From DASVDK01 sp036562265 [NCBI: Thermodesulfobacteriota bacterium] (lineage in GTDB: Bacteria > DASVDK01), in the NCBI GenBank assembly GCA_036562265.1, contig DATCKS010000394.1, positions 1 to 11,166 on the forward strand: a stretch of 11,166 bases of DNA, given 5' to 3'. The position numbers were made by a program, and so were the translations under genes. Position 1 is the first letter of the stretch, and every line of letters begins with the position of its first letter. Positions 1 to 7,188 of this stretch are shown piece after piece. The notes below the pieces were generated by a model. That model saw only the letters and a list, made by a program, of their open reading frames with translations, was not told the origin of the DNA and ran no database searches.

Positions 1-668
1 CCCTGATACGGCTCGAGATTGCCCACGTAGAGGACCAGCGTGTCGCCGGGACCGGCGCCGAGGTCGGCCCGCAGGGCCGCCCGCGCCTCGGGCGGCGGCG
101 GCGGAACGTCCGGCAGGAGCGAGACGTCGCGCAGCAGGACGACCCGCCTGGCGCCGGCCGCCCAGGCCCGGCGCGCGAGGTCGTCGCAGACGGCCGCCAC
201 CGCGGCGCTGCGCCGCACGGCCGCCCGCTCGGCGGCTCGCAGGAGCGGCGCCGCCGGACGAAGCCAGGGCGCCCGCGCCAGCACCTGGTCCGGCAGCGAC
301 GAGTCCATGTCGTAGACGTAGGGGACGCCGAGCCGCGGCGCGAGCAGCATCGCCAGGAAGACCGACTCCTCGACGGCGTGGATCACGTCGAAGCGCCGGC
401 GCGCGAGGAGGCGGACGAGGCTCGCGCCGAAGACGGCGTCGCAGACGAGCTTGCGGAGCGAGAGCCCCGGGCCGACCGCGCGGACGAAGGGGACCGGGGG
501 GATGCGGTGGACCGTCACGTCGCCGCAGGTCGGCGTGTCGCCCAGGTGGAACGCCAGCACCTCCACCCGGTGCCCCGCGGCGGCCAGCGTCCGGACCAGG
601 AGGTCCACGGCGATCGGCGTGCCGCGCTCGACGTAGAACGGTTGCGGCGCGAGGACCAGGATCCTCAC
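1..668 (-). CDS. GT4-family glycosyltransferase, 3' part cut by the window edge
   Basis: A GT-B fold glycosyltransferase that would move a sugar from an activated donor onto a glycan or lipid acceptor at the cytoplasmic face of the membrane. About 222 residues are visible. The protein begins MRILVLAPQPFYVERGTPIA, the usual start of the GT4 N-terminal acceptor domain with its RGTP loop. It continues with FDVIHAVEE and PYVYDMDSSLPDQ. It stops at LVLYVGNLEPYQG, which is where the donor-binding C-terminal Glycos_transf_1 domain normally opens, so roughly the second half lies outside. I chose the GTG at 668 because it shares the bases GTGA with the stop of the methyltransferase upstream, a typical translational coupling. 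The acceptor and donor cannot be read from the sequence. The neighbouring methyltransferase suggests a surface glycan or glycolipid job, which is inference. Confidence 0.85.
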   Translation of the reverse strand, partial: MRILVLAPQPFYVERGTPIAVDLLVRTLAAAGHRVEVLAFHLGDTPTCGDVTVHRIPPVPFVRAVGPGLSLRKLVCDAVFGASLVRLLARRRFDVIHAVEESVFLAMLLAPRLGVPYVYDMDSSLPDQVLARAPWLRPAAPLLRAAERAAVRRSAAVAAVCDDLARRAWAAGARRVVLLRDVSLLPDVPPPPPEARAALRADLGAGPGDTLVLYVGNLEPYQ

Positions 669-1447
669 GGCCTCCGCTCCACGCGCTCCATGCGGACGAT
701 GACCGGCGAGCCGTAGCGCTCGGTGAGGCCGGCGCCGCGGCAGAGCGCCTCGGCGGCCGCCGACAGCGCGGGCGCGCGGAGCGTGCGGTGGAGGACCATC
801 GGCAGCGTGAACTGGGGCGCCCGTCCGGTCAGGCGGAAGCCCGAGGCGGCGAAGACGCGCTCGACGTCCGCCTCGCGGAAGAGGGTGTAGGGCCGCGTGT
901 TCCCCTCGAGCCGCTTCTTCAGCCCGAAGAGCCGCGGCGTGAGGACGTTGAGGCTCGCCGTCGTGGGGAAGTCGACCAGCACCGCGCGGTCGGCCACCCG
1001 GCAGAGTTCCGCCACGAGCGCCTCCCAGCGCGTCACGTGCGGCAGGAGCCGATACGAGACGACCAGGTCGAACGCCCGGTCGGCATAGGGGAGCGCGAGG
1101 AGGTCGCCCCACTCGAAGCGCCACCCCGCGCCGCCAGGCTCGGCCGCGAGCCGCGCGCCGCAGACCGGGTCGCTTCCGAAGACCGTCACGTCGTAGCCGC
1201 GATCGAGGAGGGGACGCACGAGCTGGCCGTGCCCACCCCCCACGTCGAGCACGCGGCGCCCCGGGATCCCGGCGAGGAGGCGCGCGGTCGCCCGCTCCTG
1301 CTCGGCCAGGAGCCAGCGGCCGACCGGCCCGGCGAATCGGCCGGCGTAGCCCTCGGAGGAGGTCTCGATGTCGGCGGTCTCCCTGGCGAGCGCAGGCGGT
1401 AGCGATGTCGGCGCGGCCGGCACGCTCCCCGAGCAAGCAGGGAACAT
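665..1447 (-). CDS. class I SAM-dependent methyltransferase (Methyltransf_11 type)
   Basis: A 260-residue Rossmann-fold methyltransferase using S-adenosylmethionine. Motif I is VLDVGGGHG at residues 66-74. The end of strand 2 (VTVFGSD, 87-93) supplies the acidic residue expected to hold the ribose. The stretch GDLLALPYADRAFDLVVSYRLLPHV (about 114-138) is the usual motif II/III region of the UbiE/Methyltransf_11 group. The stop overlaps the GTG of the glycosyltransferase by four bases, so the two are very likely cotranslated. The substrate is unknown; a sugar or lipid-linked intermediate is plausible from the neighbour. The ATG at 1447 has only a weak GGGCGG-like signal upstream. The first 20 residues look non-conserved, so a GTG at 1423 is an alternative start. 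A repeat region begins just upstream. Confidence 0.83.
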   Translation of the reverse strand: MFPACSGSVPAAPTSLPPALARETADIETSSEGYAGRFAGPVGRWLLAEQERATARLLAGIPGRRVLDVGGGHGQLVRPLLDRGYDVTVFGSDPVCGARLAAEPGGAGWRFEWGDLLALPYADRAFDLVVSYRLLPHVTRWEALVAELCRVADRAVLVDFPTTASLNVLTPRLFGLKKRLEGNTRPYTLFREADVERVFAASGFRLTGRAPQFTLPMVLHRTLRAPALSAAAEALCRGAGLTERYGSPVIVRMERVERRP

Positions 1448-1464
1448 GCCGCAACGCGCGCCGC

Positions 1465-1635
1465 CCTGAACAGGGTCAGGTCCCTAGCGTGGGGTCAGGC
1501 CTTGACGCTTTCCTGCCCGATCGCGTTCGGTCCCCGAGGGTTTCCGGGCGGTTTCCCGCGCGGCCGGGGTCAAACCTCAATGCTTTCCGGCGCTTCCGCG
1601 GAGTGGGGGCGTGGAAAATGGAAAGGCCTGACCCC
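1465..1635. repeat. REP/REPIN-like repeat region between two minus-strand genes
   Basis: The bases GGGGTCAGGCCTT at 1491-1503 are matched by their exact reverse complement at 1623-1635, a 13-base perfect inverted repeat enclosing about 119 bases. A degenerate direct copy of the left unit lies at 1566-1588 and matches 1491-1513 at 18 of 23 positions, including a shared GCTTTCC tail. A further arm, AGGGTCAGGTCC, is at 1472-1483, and CCTGA/TCAGG arms at 1465-1469 and 1476-1480 could form a small hairpin. Such short GGGTCAGG-type units in head-to-tail and head-to-head order are what REP sequences mobilised by IS200-like Y1 tyrosine transposases (RAYTs) look like. No transposase gene is present here. 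The assignment to RAYTs is inference; the repeats themselves are directly visible. Confidence 0.65.
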
Positions 1636-1653
1636 GGTGTGTAACCCCGCGGT

Positions 1654-2370
1654 TTAGTTGCCGGAGGCGGTGGGGAGGGAGGCGCCGTCGGCGCGGACGA
1701 GGGTGCGCATGCCGGCGCCACCACGGTTGACCACCATGGTGGCGATGCGCCAGCCGTTCAGCCCGTCGCGCGAGACGGTCGGGCCGGTGTAGACCCAGGT
1801 GTTGCTCCGGGTCCAGTTCGGGAAGATCGACGCGGCCAGCTCCTCGTGGGTGGTCGCCTGCGCGCGGACGTAGCCGAGGTTCGAGATGTGGTTCCAGCGG
1901 CCGTTCTCGAGGAAGGCGACGACGGTGTGGCCGTCGTTGCCGCCGGCGTCGCGCTCCTGGCGCCAGGCGCTGAAGAGTACGGTTGTGTAACCGTTCCGGT
2001 CGAGCAGCGCCTTCGCGAGCGCCGCGTAGTCCTCGCAGTCACCCTTCTTGACCGCCCAGAACTCCTCGGGCGTCGCGAAGTACTCGTCCACGCCCCAGAC
2101 GGCCCGGTCGAAGCCGTAGGTGACGGTTCGGTCGAGGAGGTGCCAGACCTTCTCCGGCGTGTCGTAGATCCGGGCCAGCTCGTCGAGGCTCATCGCCGCG
2201 GCCTCGCTGGCGCTGATCCGCAGGTAGGTGTCGTCGGCGGCCCGCAGGGCGATCGTGGCGGGGTCCGGCTCGGGCGCCTCCTCTCGCGAGGTCGCCATCT
2301 TGGGGGCGAGCACGAGGGCGCACGCCGCCGCAAGCCCGATCCACGCCGCACGCGTCACCTTGCCACGCAT
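1654..2370 (-). CDS. exported transglutaminase-like cysteine peptidase-family protein
   Basis: A 238-residue protein with a likely Sec signal: MRGKVTR, then the hydrophobic run AAWIGLAAACALVLAP (about 8-23). The body carries the transglutaminase-like core: Cys112 in KKGDCEDYAALAKALL, which resembles the GDCEDYA motif of bacterial transglutaminase-like cysteine proteinases, and His148 in NDGHTVVAF. The third residue of the triad, usually Asp in an LDN-like strand, aligns with ISN (162-164) in RWNHISNLGY, so it appears to be Ser or Asn. It probably acts in the periplasm as a peptidase, an amidase-like enzyme or a binding fold; no substrate can be named. The ATG at 2370 is preceded by AGGGAGGGG at 2380-2388 with 9-base spacing, and translation from there gives the signal peptide. 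An in-frame start at 2481 would add 37 unlikely residues. It stands alone, with repeats after its stop. Confidence 0.75.
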   Translation of the reverse strand: MRGKVTRAAWIGLAAACALVLAPKMATSREEAPEPDPATIALRAADDTYLRISASEAAAMSLDELARIYDTPEKVWHLLDRTVTYGFDRAVWGVDEYFATPEEFWAVKKGDCEDYAALAKALLDRNGYTTVLFSAWRQERDAGGNDGHTVVAFLENGRWNHISNLGYVRAQATTHEELAASIFPNWTRSNTWVYTGPTVSRDGLNGWRIATMVVNRGGAGMRTLVRADGASLPTASGN

Positions 2371-2683
2371 CGACACGAGCCCCTCCCTGGTGACCGACCG
2401 ACTGGTGCCCTTCGGGAGGAGGCCGATTACATGGACCGTGCCGGCGATACCGCCGACCAGGATAGGGCCTGGTCTGCTCAATAAATTCAGCGAAATCGCA
2501 TACTTGCAGTGCTGAGCACCGAGAAGGACCGGGCCCTGTCGCCCGAACGATCGCGTTCTCCGTCACCCGGTGACAACTTTGTGCGGAGTGGGGCCCGTGG
2601 GCCCGAGTCTTCCGGCGCGACGACGGGGTGTGTCGCCCCCGATCACGGGCCGACCGGCGGCGCGGGTCGCCGCCGGGACCGGG
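2371..2683. other. intergenic region of about 310 bases, no gene seen
   Basis: This gap separates the stop of the VWA gene from the start of the transglutaminase-like gene, both on the minus strand. It should contain the promoter of the latter, and the segment 2475-2505 is locally AT-rich for this genome, but I find no convincing -35/-10 pair. Small dyads are visible: GTCACC-C-GGTGAC at 2562-2574, GTGC-TGA-GCAC at 2509-2519 and GGGCCC-GT-GGGCCC at 2591-2604. The last could contribute to termination after the VWA gene, though no T tract follows. No tRNA or small RNA was recognised. Confidence 0.45.
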
Positions 2684-3934
2684 TCAGAGGTTCTGGCAGA
2701 GGGGAACCAGCTCCCGCGAGAGCTGGGCGAGCGACTCGAGGTTGCGGGCCGGCAGGAAGGCGTGGAGGAACGGCAGCCCCTCCTTGAGGGCGCGGCAGTA
2801 GGACTCGTACGCCGGATTCCCCTGAAGGGGGTTCAGCCAGATGACCGCCGCCGACCGCTGCTGGATGCGCCGCATCTCCCGCTGCAGCACGGCCGGCTCG
2901 GTCTTGTCCCACCCGTCGGAGAGGAGGAGGACGACGGTCCGCGGGGTGAGGACCGTCGGCGCGAAGCGATCGTTGAAGGTCTGCAGGCAGCGGCCGATGT
3001 TGGTGCCGCCCGACCAGTCGGCCACGGTGCGCGACAGCTCCACGAGCGCCTCGTCCACGGTGCGGCGCCGAAGCTGCGGCGTGATGCGCGTGAGCCGCGT
3101 CGAGAAGACGAACGTCTCGACCCCGCTGATGATCGCCTGGAGCCCGTAGACGAACTCGATGAGGAACCGGCTGTAGCGGTCCATCGAGCCCGACACGTCG
3201 CAGATGAGGACGAGTTCGTTCTTGCGCACCCGCCGCGCGCGGTAGGCGAGCACCGCCGGCTCGCCGCCGTGCTGCAGGGTCCAGCGCATGGTGCGGCGCA
3301 GGTCGACGTAGCGACCGTGCGGCTTCGGGCGCCGGCGGCGCGACAGGCGCGTCGCGAGCCGCTCGGCGAGCCGCTGGAGCAGGCGGCGCACCTCGAGCAT
3401 CTCGCTCTCGTCGATCTTGAGGAAGTCCTTCTGCGCGAGCGCCTCGTCGGGCGAGAAGCCGGGAATCCCGGCGTCGTCCTGCTGGGCCTCCTTCACGCCG
3501 GCCTGCGCGGTGGCGACGCGCGGCGTGCCGGTGGCCGGCGCGCCGAGGACGTCGGGCTCCGCCTGGGGCGCCCCGTCGGGCCGGTCGCTCTCCTCGATCG
3601 GCAGCTTGACCGTGGACCAGTAGAGATCGAAGACCGCGTCGAACCGGTCGAGGTCCTCCTTGCGCGAGATCAGCGTGGCGCGCGAGGCGTGGTAGAAGTC
3701 GACGCGGGACATCGGCGAGACGTGCTCGACCGCCCGCGCGAGGTCGTGGACGCGCGGCGGCTCCACCACGCAGCCGGCGGTCTCGAGCGCCCGGGCGAAG
3801 CCGATGAGCGCCTCGCCGAAGGTGGCCGCCTTGAAGGCGGCTCCCGGCTCCGGCAGCGGTCCGAGCGCGCCGTCGGCGAGGCGCGCGTCGGGGCGCCGGC
3901 GGGTGGCGCTGAGGGAGCGGGTCGACTCCGACAT
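2684..3934 (-). CDS. CoxE-like VWA-domain protein, partner of the MoxR-type ATPase
   Basis: A 416-residue cytoplasmic protein of the CoxE-like VWA family. The N-terminal 200 residues are helical and charged, with a variable linker around 115-155. The VWA domain follows: MIDAS residues Asp246, Ser248 and Ser250 in CDVSGSMD, Thr311 in SGGTNIG and Asp340 in LLSDGWD, so the metal site is complete. The C-terminal part, with GNPAYESYCRALKEGLPFLHAF, is as in CoxE-type proteins. It starts 9 bases after the stop of the AAA+ gene, so the two are almost certainly cotranscribed. In the known MoxR/VWA and CoxD/CoxE pairs, the ATPase and the VWA adaptor together mature a metal enzyme or remodel a complex. 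The client here is unknown, since no CO dehydrogenase or methanol dehydrogenase gene is nearby. The ATG at 3934 lacks a strong ribosome site, consistent with coupling. Confidence 0.88.
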   Translation of the reverse strand: MSESTRSLSATRRRPDARLADGALGPLPEPGAAFKAATFGEALIGFARALETAGCVVEPPRVHDLARAVEHVSPMSRVDFYHASRATLISRKEDLDRFDAVFDLYWSTVKLPIEESDRPDGAPQAEPDVLGAPATGTPRVATAQAGVKEAQQDDAGIPGFSPDEALAQKDFLKIDESEMLEVRRLLQRLAERLATRLSRRRRPKPHGRYVDLRRTMRWTLQHGGEPAVLAYRARRVRKNELVLICDVSGSMDRYSRFLIEFVYGLQAIISGVETFVFSTRLTRITPQLRRRTVDEALVELSRTVADWSGGTNIGRCLQTFNDRFAPTVLTPRTVVLLLSDGWDKTEPAVLQREMRRIQQRSAAVIWLNPLQGNPAYESYCRALKEGLPFLHAFLPARNLESLAQLSRELVPLCQNL

Positions 3935-3943
3935 GCGGCCCGC

Positions 3944-4849
3944 TTACGACCCCGCCTGGGCGGCGCGGCGCGCGGCGTCGAAGAGGCCGCGCATGGAGGC
4001 GTCGTGGATCCGCTCGACGTCCTCGCGGTACTTGAAGATGACCCCGAGCGTGTCGCTGACCGTGCTCTCGTCGAGCGTCCGCCGGCCGAGCGCGAGGAGC
4101 GCCGAGGCCCAGTCGAGGCTCTCGGCGATGCCCGGCTTCTTGAAGAAGTCCTTCGTGCGCGCCTGCTCCATGAAGCCGCAGATCTGGCGGCCGAGACTCT
4201 CGGGCAGGCCGGGGACCTTGGTCTTGAGGATCGCGAGTTCCTTCTCGAAGGTGGGGTAGGCGATCCAGTGGTAGAGGCAGCGGCGCTTGAGCGCGTCGTT
4301 CAGCTCGCGCGTCCGGTTGGAGGTGAGCACCACCACCGGCCGCCGCGTCGCCCGGATCGTCCCCAGCTCCGGAATGGTGATCTGGAAGTCGGAGAGGACC
4401 TCGAGGAGGAACGCCTCGAACTCCTGGTCGCAGCGGTCGACCTCGTCGATCAGGAGCACCGTCGGCCGGCCCTGGTTGTCGATGGCCTTGAGGAGCGGCC
4501 GCTCGATGAGGAACTCGCGGGTGAAGATCTGCTTGACCGGCGCGTGCTCGCGCCCGTGACCGTCGGCCGCCTCGAGCCGCATCGCGAGCAACTGCTTGGG
4601 GTAGTTCCACTCGTAGAGGGCGCTGTTGGCGTCGAGGCCCTCGTAGCACTGCAGGCGGATCAGGTCGGCCCCGAGCGTCTGCGCCAGCACCTTGGCGACC
4701 TCGGTCTTGCCGACCCCCGACTCGCCCTCGAGGAAGAGCGGCTTCTCGAGCTTCACCGCCAGAAAGATCGAGGTGGCGAGGGCCCGATCGGACACGTACG
4801 CGCCGGCCGCCAGCGCCTGCTGAACGGCGTCGATCGAATCGAGTGTCAT
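3944..4849 (-). CDS. MoxR/CoxD-like AAA+ ATPase
   Basis: A 301-residue AAA+ ATPase of the MoxR class, expected to act as a cytoplasmic hexameric chaperone with the VWA protein encoded next. Walker A is GESGVGKT at 42-49, Walker B VLLIDEVD at 131-138, sensor 1 VLTSN near 174-178, and candidate arginine-finger residues sit in DALKRRCLYHWIAYP near 186-199. The C-terminal lid domain is complete and ends AARRAAQAGS. The ATG at 4849 has GGAGA a few bases upstream and opens with MTLDSIDAVQQALAAGAYVSD, the usual beginning of this family. The frame is open to 4969, but those extra residues are low-complexity and overlap the divergent promoter region. Its role in CO dehydrogenase maturation is known only for CoxD homologues; assigning that client here would be unsupported. 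Confidence 0.9.
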   Translation of the reverse strand: MTLDSIDAVQQALAAGAYVSDRALATSIFLAVKLEKPLFLEGESGVGKTEVAKVLAQTLGADLIRLQCYEGLDANSALYEWNYPKQLLAMRLEAADGHGREHAPVKQIFTREFLIERPLLKAIDNQGRPTVLLIDEVDRCDQEFEAFLLEVLSDFQITIPELGTIRATRRPVVVLTSNRTRELNDALKRRCLYHWIAYPTFEKELAILKTKVPGLPESLGRQICGFMEQARTKDFFKKPGIAESLDWASALLALGRRTLDESTVSDTLGVIFKYREDVERIHDASMRGLFDAARRAAQAGS

Positions 4850-4930
4850 GGTCTCCACATTCCCGGCCGCGACGGCCGCCGAAATAACACCGCATCTTAC
4901 CACGCACCGCGCCCCCGGGCGTGCGGCCGC

Positions 4931-4959
4931 TTGACAAACCGACCCGAAAGAGATAGAGA
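4931..4959 (+). promoter_or_regulatory. candidate sigma-70-type promoter for the ytxH-murB unit
   Basis: A perfect TTGACA at 4931-4936 is followed after exactly 17 bases by TAGAGA at 4954-4959. The -35 box is ideal and the -10 box is weak, matching three of six consensus positions. It lies in the 160-base gap between the divergent AAA+ and YtxH-like genes, about 50 bases before the YtxH start, and points toward the plus-strand operon. A TAAGAT on the minus strand (4894-4899) could be the -10 box for the AAA+ gene, but no -35 box accompanies it. Confidence 0.5.
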
Positions 4960-5009
4960 AGTCGAGCACTTACACACTTCGCGCGCGAGGCGCAGGGAGG
5001 ATGAAAGCC

Positions 5010-5399
5010 ATGGCGGACATCTACACGGACGAGCGCAGGCGGGCGACGGACAACGGCTCGGGTGCGCTGGTGGCGTTCCTGGCCGGTACGGCCATCGGCG
5101 CCGGCCTCGCGCTCCTCCTGGCGCCGCGGCCCGGCAGCGAGACGCGCAAGGCGCTCCGTCAGTCGATGGAGGGGGCCGAGGGGATCATCAAGGCCAACCT
5201 CGACCGCGGCCTTGCGCTCTTCGACGAGGCCAAGGCGCGCATCAGCGAGGCGATCGAGGCGGGCAAGGAGGCGGCGCGCCGGGAGTCGCAGCGTCTCAGC
5301 CGCGAGTGGTCGGCCTCGCAGGCCCAGGCGAGCGGGGAGGGCGCTCAGGCGGCCGCCCAGGGCGCCGGCGAGCCGGCCGGCCAGACGCCGCGCGGCTGA
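5010..5399 (+). CDS. YtxH-like small membrane protein
   Basis: A 129-residue protein of the YtxH type. One transmembrane or glycine-zipper segment spans about 18-40 (GALVAFLAGTAIGAGLALLLAP), followed directly by the diagnostic APRPGSETRK. A long charged amphipathic helix covers about 45-100, and an Ala/Gln/Gly-rich tail ends the protein. YtxH-like proteins are common, often stress-linked in Bacillus, and their biochemical role is not established. An ATG occurs at 5001, but the AGGGAGG at 4994-5000 abuts it directly and is 9 bases from the ATG at 5010, so 5010 is preferred. It is the first gene of the likely four-gene unit running to murB. Any link to the enzymes downstream may be only shared transcription. 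Confidence 0.8.
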   Translation: MADIYTDERRRATDNGSGALVAFLAGTAIGAGLALLLAPRPGSETRKALRQSMEGAEGIIKANLDRGLALFDEAKARISEAIEAGKEAARRESQRLSREWSASQAQASGEGAQAAAQGAGEPAGQTPRG

Positions 5400-5412
5400 T
5401 CGGCCGTCGTCC

Positions 5413-6573
5413 GTGCGCGTCGGCGCGTCGGCTCCGTCCCTTCCCGTGCATCTCCGGTCGCGCGGCGCGCTCTGGCCGCGGCAGCGGCTCGCCGCGGCGA
5501 TCGCGGAGGGCCTGATCGTCGCCGACACGCCGATCGAGCCGCGGCAGCTGCAGCCCGCGTCGCTCGACCTCAGGCTCGGCCGGCGCGCGATCCGCGTCCG
5601 GTCGAGCTTCCTGCCGGGCAGCTCCACCGTGGCCGAGCGGCTCCAGTCGCTCGCCATGTACGACCTGCCGCTCGACCGCGACGACGGCGGCATCCTCGAG
5701 CGGGGGCACGTCTACATCATCCCGCTCGAGGAGCGGCTGCGGCTGCCGCGCGGCGTACGAGGCAAGGCCAATCCCAAGTCCACGACCGGGCGCCTCGACG
5801 TGTTCACCCGGGTCATCACCGACCGCCACTGGCGGTTCGACGAGATCTCGGCCGGCTACGCGGGGCCGCTCTACCTCGAGGTCGTCCCCTCGTCGTTCAC
5901 GATCCGCGTGAAGGCCGGCATGTCGCTGAACCAGCTCCGCCTCATGGAGGGGGACCCGCACCTCGACGACGACGAGATCCTCGCGCTCAACGCCGAGCGT
6001 CGCCTGCTACTCGGCCCCAAGGGGGGACGCCGCGAGGCGGTGATCGAGAACGGGCTCTACCTCGGCGTCGACCTCGTCGGCCGGACGAGCGGCGGCCTCA
6101 TCGGGTACAAGGCCAAGAAGAACTCCGCGGTCATCGACCTCTCGAAGGTCGACCACTACGACCCGCTCGACTTCTGGGAGCCGATCCGCAGCCGGGAGGG
6201 GAGGAGCGGGCTCATCCTCGAGCCGGAGGAGTTCCTCATCCTCGCGTCCAAGGAGAAGGTCCAGGTCCCGCCCGACCTCGCCGCCGAGATGGTGGCCTAC
6301 GACGTGACCAACGGCGAGCTCAGGACGCACTACGCCGGCTTCTTCGACCCGGGCTTCGGCTACCGGCCGGACGAGCCCGACAACCCCGGCACGCGGGCGG
6401 TTCTCGAGGTGCGTGCGCACGAGGTGCCCTTCCAGATCGAGGACGGGCAGCTCTTCTGCAAGCTCGTCTTCGAACGGTTGACGGAGCCCCCCGACGTCGC
6501 GTATGGTGCCGCGCTCGCGTCCGCCTACCAGAACCAGGAGCTGACGCTCAGCAAGCAGTTCCGGCGCCACTAG
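5413..6573 (+). CDS. dcd: two-domain 2'-deoxycytidine 5'-triphosphate deaminase
   Basis: Predicted to deaminate dCTP to dUTP in the cytoplasm, feeding dTMP synthesis. It is about 386 residues, close to the long two-domain form of the family and about twice the length of E. coli Dcd. The first half has KANPKSTTGRLDVFTRVI (118-135), the nucleotide-binding segment, and AGYAGPLYLEVVPSSFTIRVKAG, with Glu156 in the position of the catalytic Glu of Dcd. The second half repeats the fold: GLIGYKAKKNSAVIDLSKVD, ILEPEEFLILASKEKVQVP and AVLEVRAHEVPF with Glu332. The repeat makes one chain equal to two Dcd subunits. The start is uncertain: GTG at 5413 and GTG at 5446 both lack a clear ribosome site, and the conserved part begins at GALWPRQRLAAAI. 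The gene lies 13 bases after the YtxH-like stop and 12 before the PHP gene. Confidence 0.85.
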   Translation: MRVGASAPSLPVHLRSRGALWPRQRLAAAIAEGLIVADTPIEPRQLQPASLDLRLGRRAIRVRSSFLPGSSTVAERLQSLAMYDLPLDRDDGGILERGHVYIIPLEERLRLPRGVRGKANPKSTTGRLDVFTRVITDRHWRFDEISAGYAGPLYLEVVPSSFTIRVKAGMSLNQLRLMEGDPHLDDDEILALNAERRLLLGPKGGRREAVIENGLYLGVDLVGRTSGGLIGYKAKKNSAVIDLSKVDHYDPLDFWEPIRSREGRSGLILEPEEFLILASKEKVQVPPDLAAEMVAYDVTNGELRTHYAGFFDPGFGYRPDEPDNPGTRAVLEVRAHEVPFQIEDGQLFCKLVFERLTEPPDVAYGAALASAYQNQELTLSKQFRRH

Positions 6574-6585
6574 CGCAGGGGAGAC

Positions 6586-7188
6586 ATGCCGCACCTCAAG
6601 GGCAACCTCCACACCCACACGACCTTCTCCGACGGCCTCCTCCCGATGGAGGAGGTCGTGCGCCGCTACCGCGATCTCGGGTACGACTTCCTCGCCGTCA
6701 CCGATCACGAGCCGGGCCTCCACCCGAGCTACTGGTCGGCCATCCCGCGCGACGTCCCGGGGATGATCGTCTTCGCCGGGCTCGAGCTGTCCTATCCCTA
6801 CCTGGGCGGCCAGCACATCGGCCTCGTCAACGGCGACACGGAGAAGCTCTACGTCTTCAACCACCCCAACGTCTTCGGCCTCACCGTCGCGGACGTGCGC
6901 GACGCGGTGGCGCAGATCGCGCCCCGTCTCGAGATCCACGCCGTGGAGACGACGCACCACGCGCGCTACCTCCCCGAGTACGACGTCCCCGACCTGCCGC
7001 TCCCGAAGGTCGCCACGGACGACGCGCACGGCCCCGAGGAGATCGGCCGCGCGTGGATCGAGGTGAACGCGAGGCGGGAGAAGGACGCGATCCTGCGCGC
7101 CATCAAGGCCGGGGACTTCTCGCTCGGCTTCCGCGACCCGGTCGTCCGCGTTGCCGGCCAGCGCGCGCCGGCCCGAGGCCGCCGGTGA
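6586..7188 (+). CDS. PHP-domain metal-dependent phosphoesterase
   Basis: A compact 200-residue PHP-domain protein expected to bind two or three metal ions and hydrolyse a phosphoester. The ligand set appears complete: His9 and His11 in NLHTHTTFSDG, Asp16, His41 in AVTDHE, Glu67 in GLELS, His78 in GQHIG, His93 in NHPN, Glu121, and Asp145/Asp146 with His148 in ATDDAHG. It consists of the PHP domain alone, without the insert or polymerase parts found in larger PHP proteins. The substrate cannot be assigned; the family includes histidinol phosphatases and nucleotide phosphatases. The ATG at 6586 has AGGGGA just upstream (6577-6582). Its stop overlaps the murB start by the bases GTGA, implying cotranslation. 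The Arg-rich last residues look like a tail outside the domain. Confidence 0.85.
   Translation: MPHLKGNLHTHTTFSDGLLPMEEVVRRYRDLGYDFLAVTDHEPGLHPSYWSAIPRDVPGMIVFAGLELSYPYLGGQHIGLVNGDTEKLYVFNHPNVFGLTVADVRDAVAQIAPRLEIHAVETTHHARYLPEYDVPDLPLPKVATDDAHGPEEIGRAWIEVNARREKDAILRAIKAGDFSLGFRDPVVRVAGQRAPARGRR

Noticed and set aside
40-315. Small plus-strand reading frame near the left edge
   Set aside because: It is antisense to the glycosyltransferase, which has a clear GT4 N-terminal domain; its composition is Arg/Ala/Ser-rich without features.
2562-2574. GTCACC-C-GGTGAC dyad as a transcription factor operator
   Set aside because: A single 6-base-arm dyad in GC-rich sequence, more than 190 bases from the next start, with no regulator gene nearby; only listed as part of the spacer.
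3944-4849. AAA+/VWA pair as a ternary defence or phage-related system
   Set aside because: Motifs and gene order are those of the common MoxR/CoxE pair, and no third component such as a protease or nuclease is linked.
2570-5515. Very long open frame (981 codons) on the plus strand opposite the VWA and AAA+ genes
   Set aside because: It lies antisense to two genes with intact family motifs, has Arg/Glu/Leu-biased composition without any domain, and is the expected result of few stop codons in GC-rich DNA.
2643-5693. 1016-codon minus-strand open frame overlapping the VWA, AAA+ and YtxH/dcd genes
   Set aside because: Out of frame with the true genes on the same strand, composed mostly of Arg/Pro/Ala/Gly, no recognisable domain.
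5413-6573. dCTP deaminase as an antiphage nucleotide-depletion defence protein
   Set aside because: The two-domain architecture and the murB/PHP neighbourhood match the metabolic form; no defence partner, toxin or mobile element gene lies nearby.
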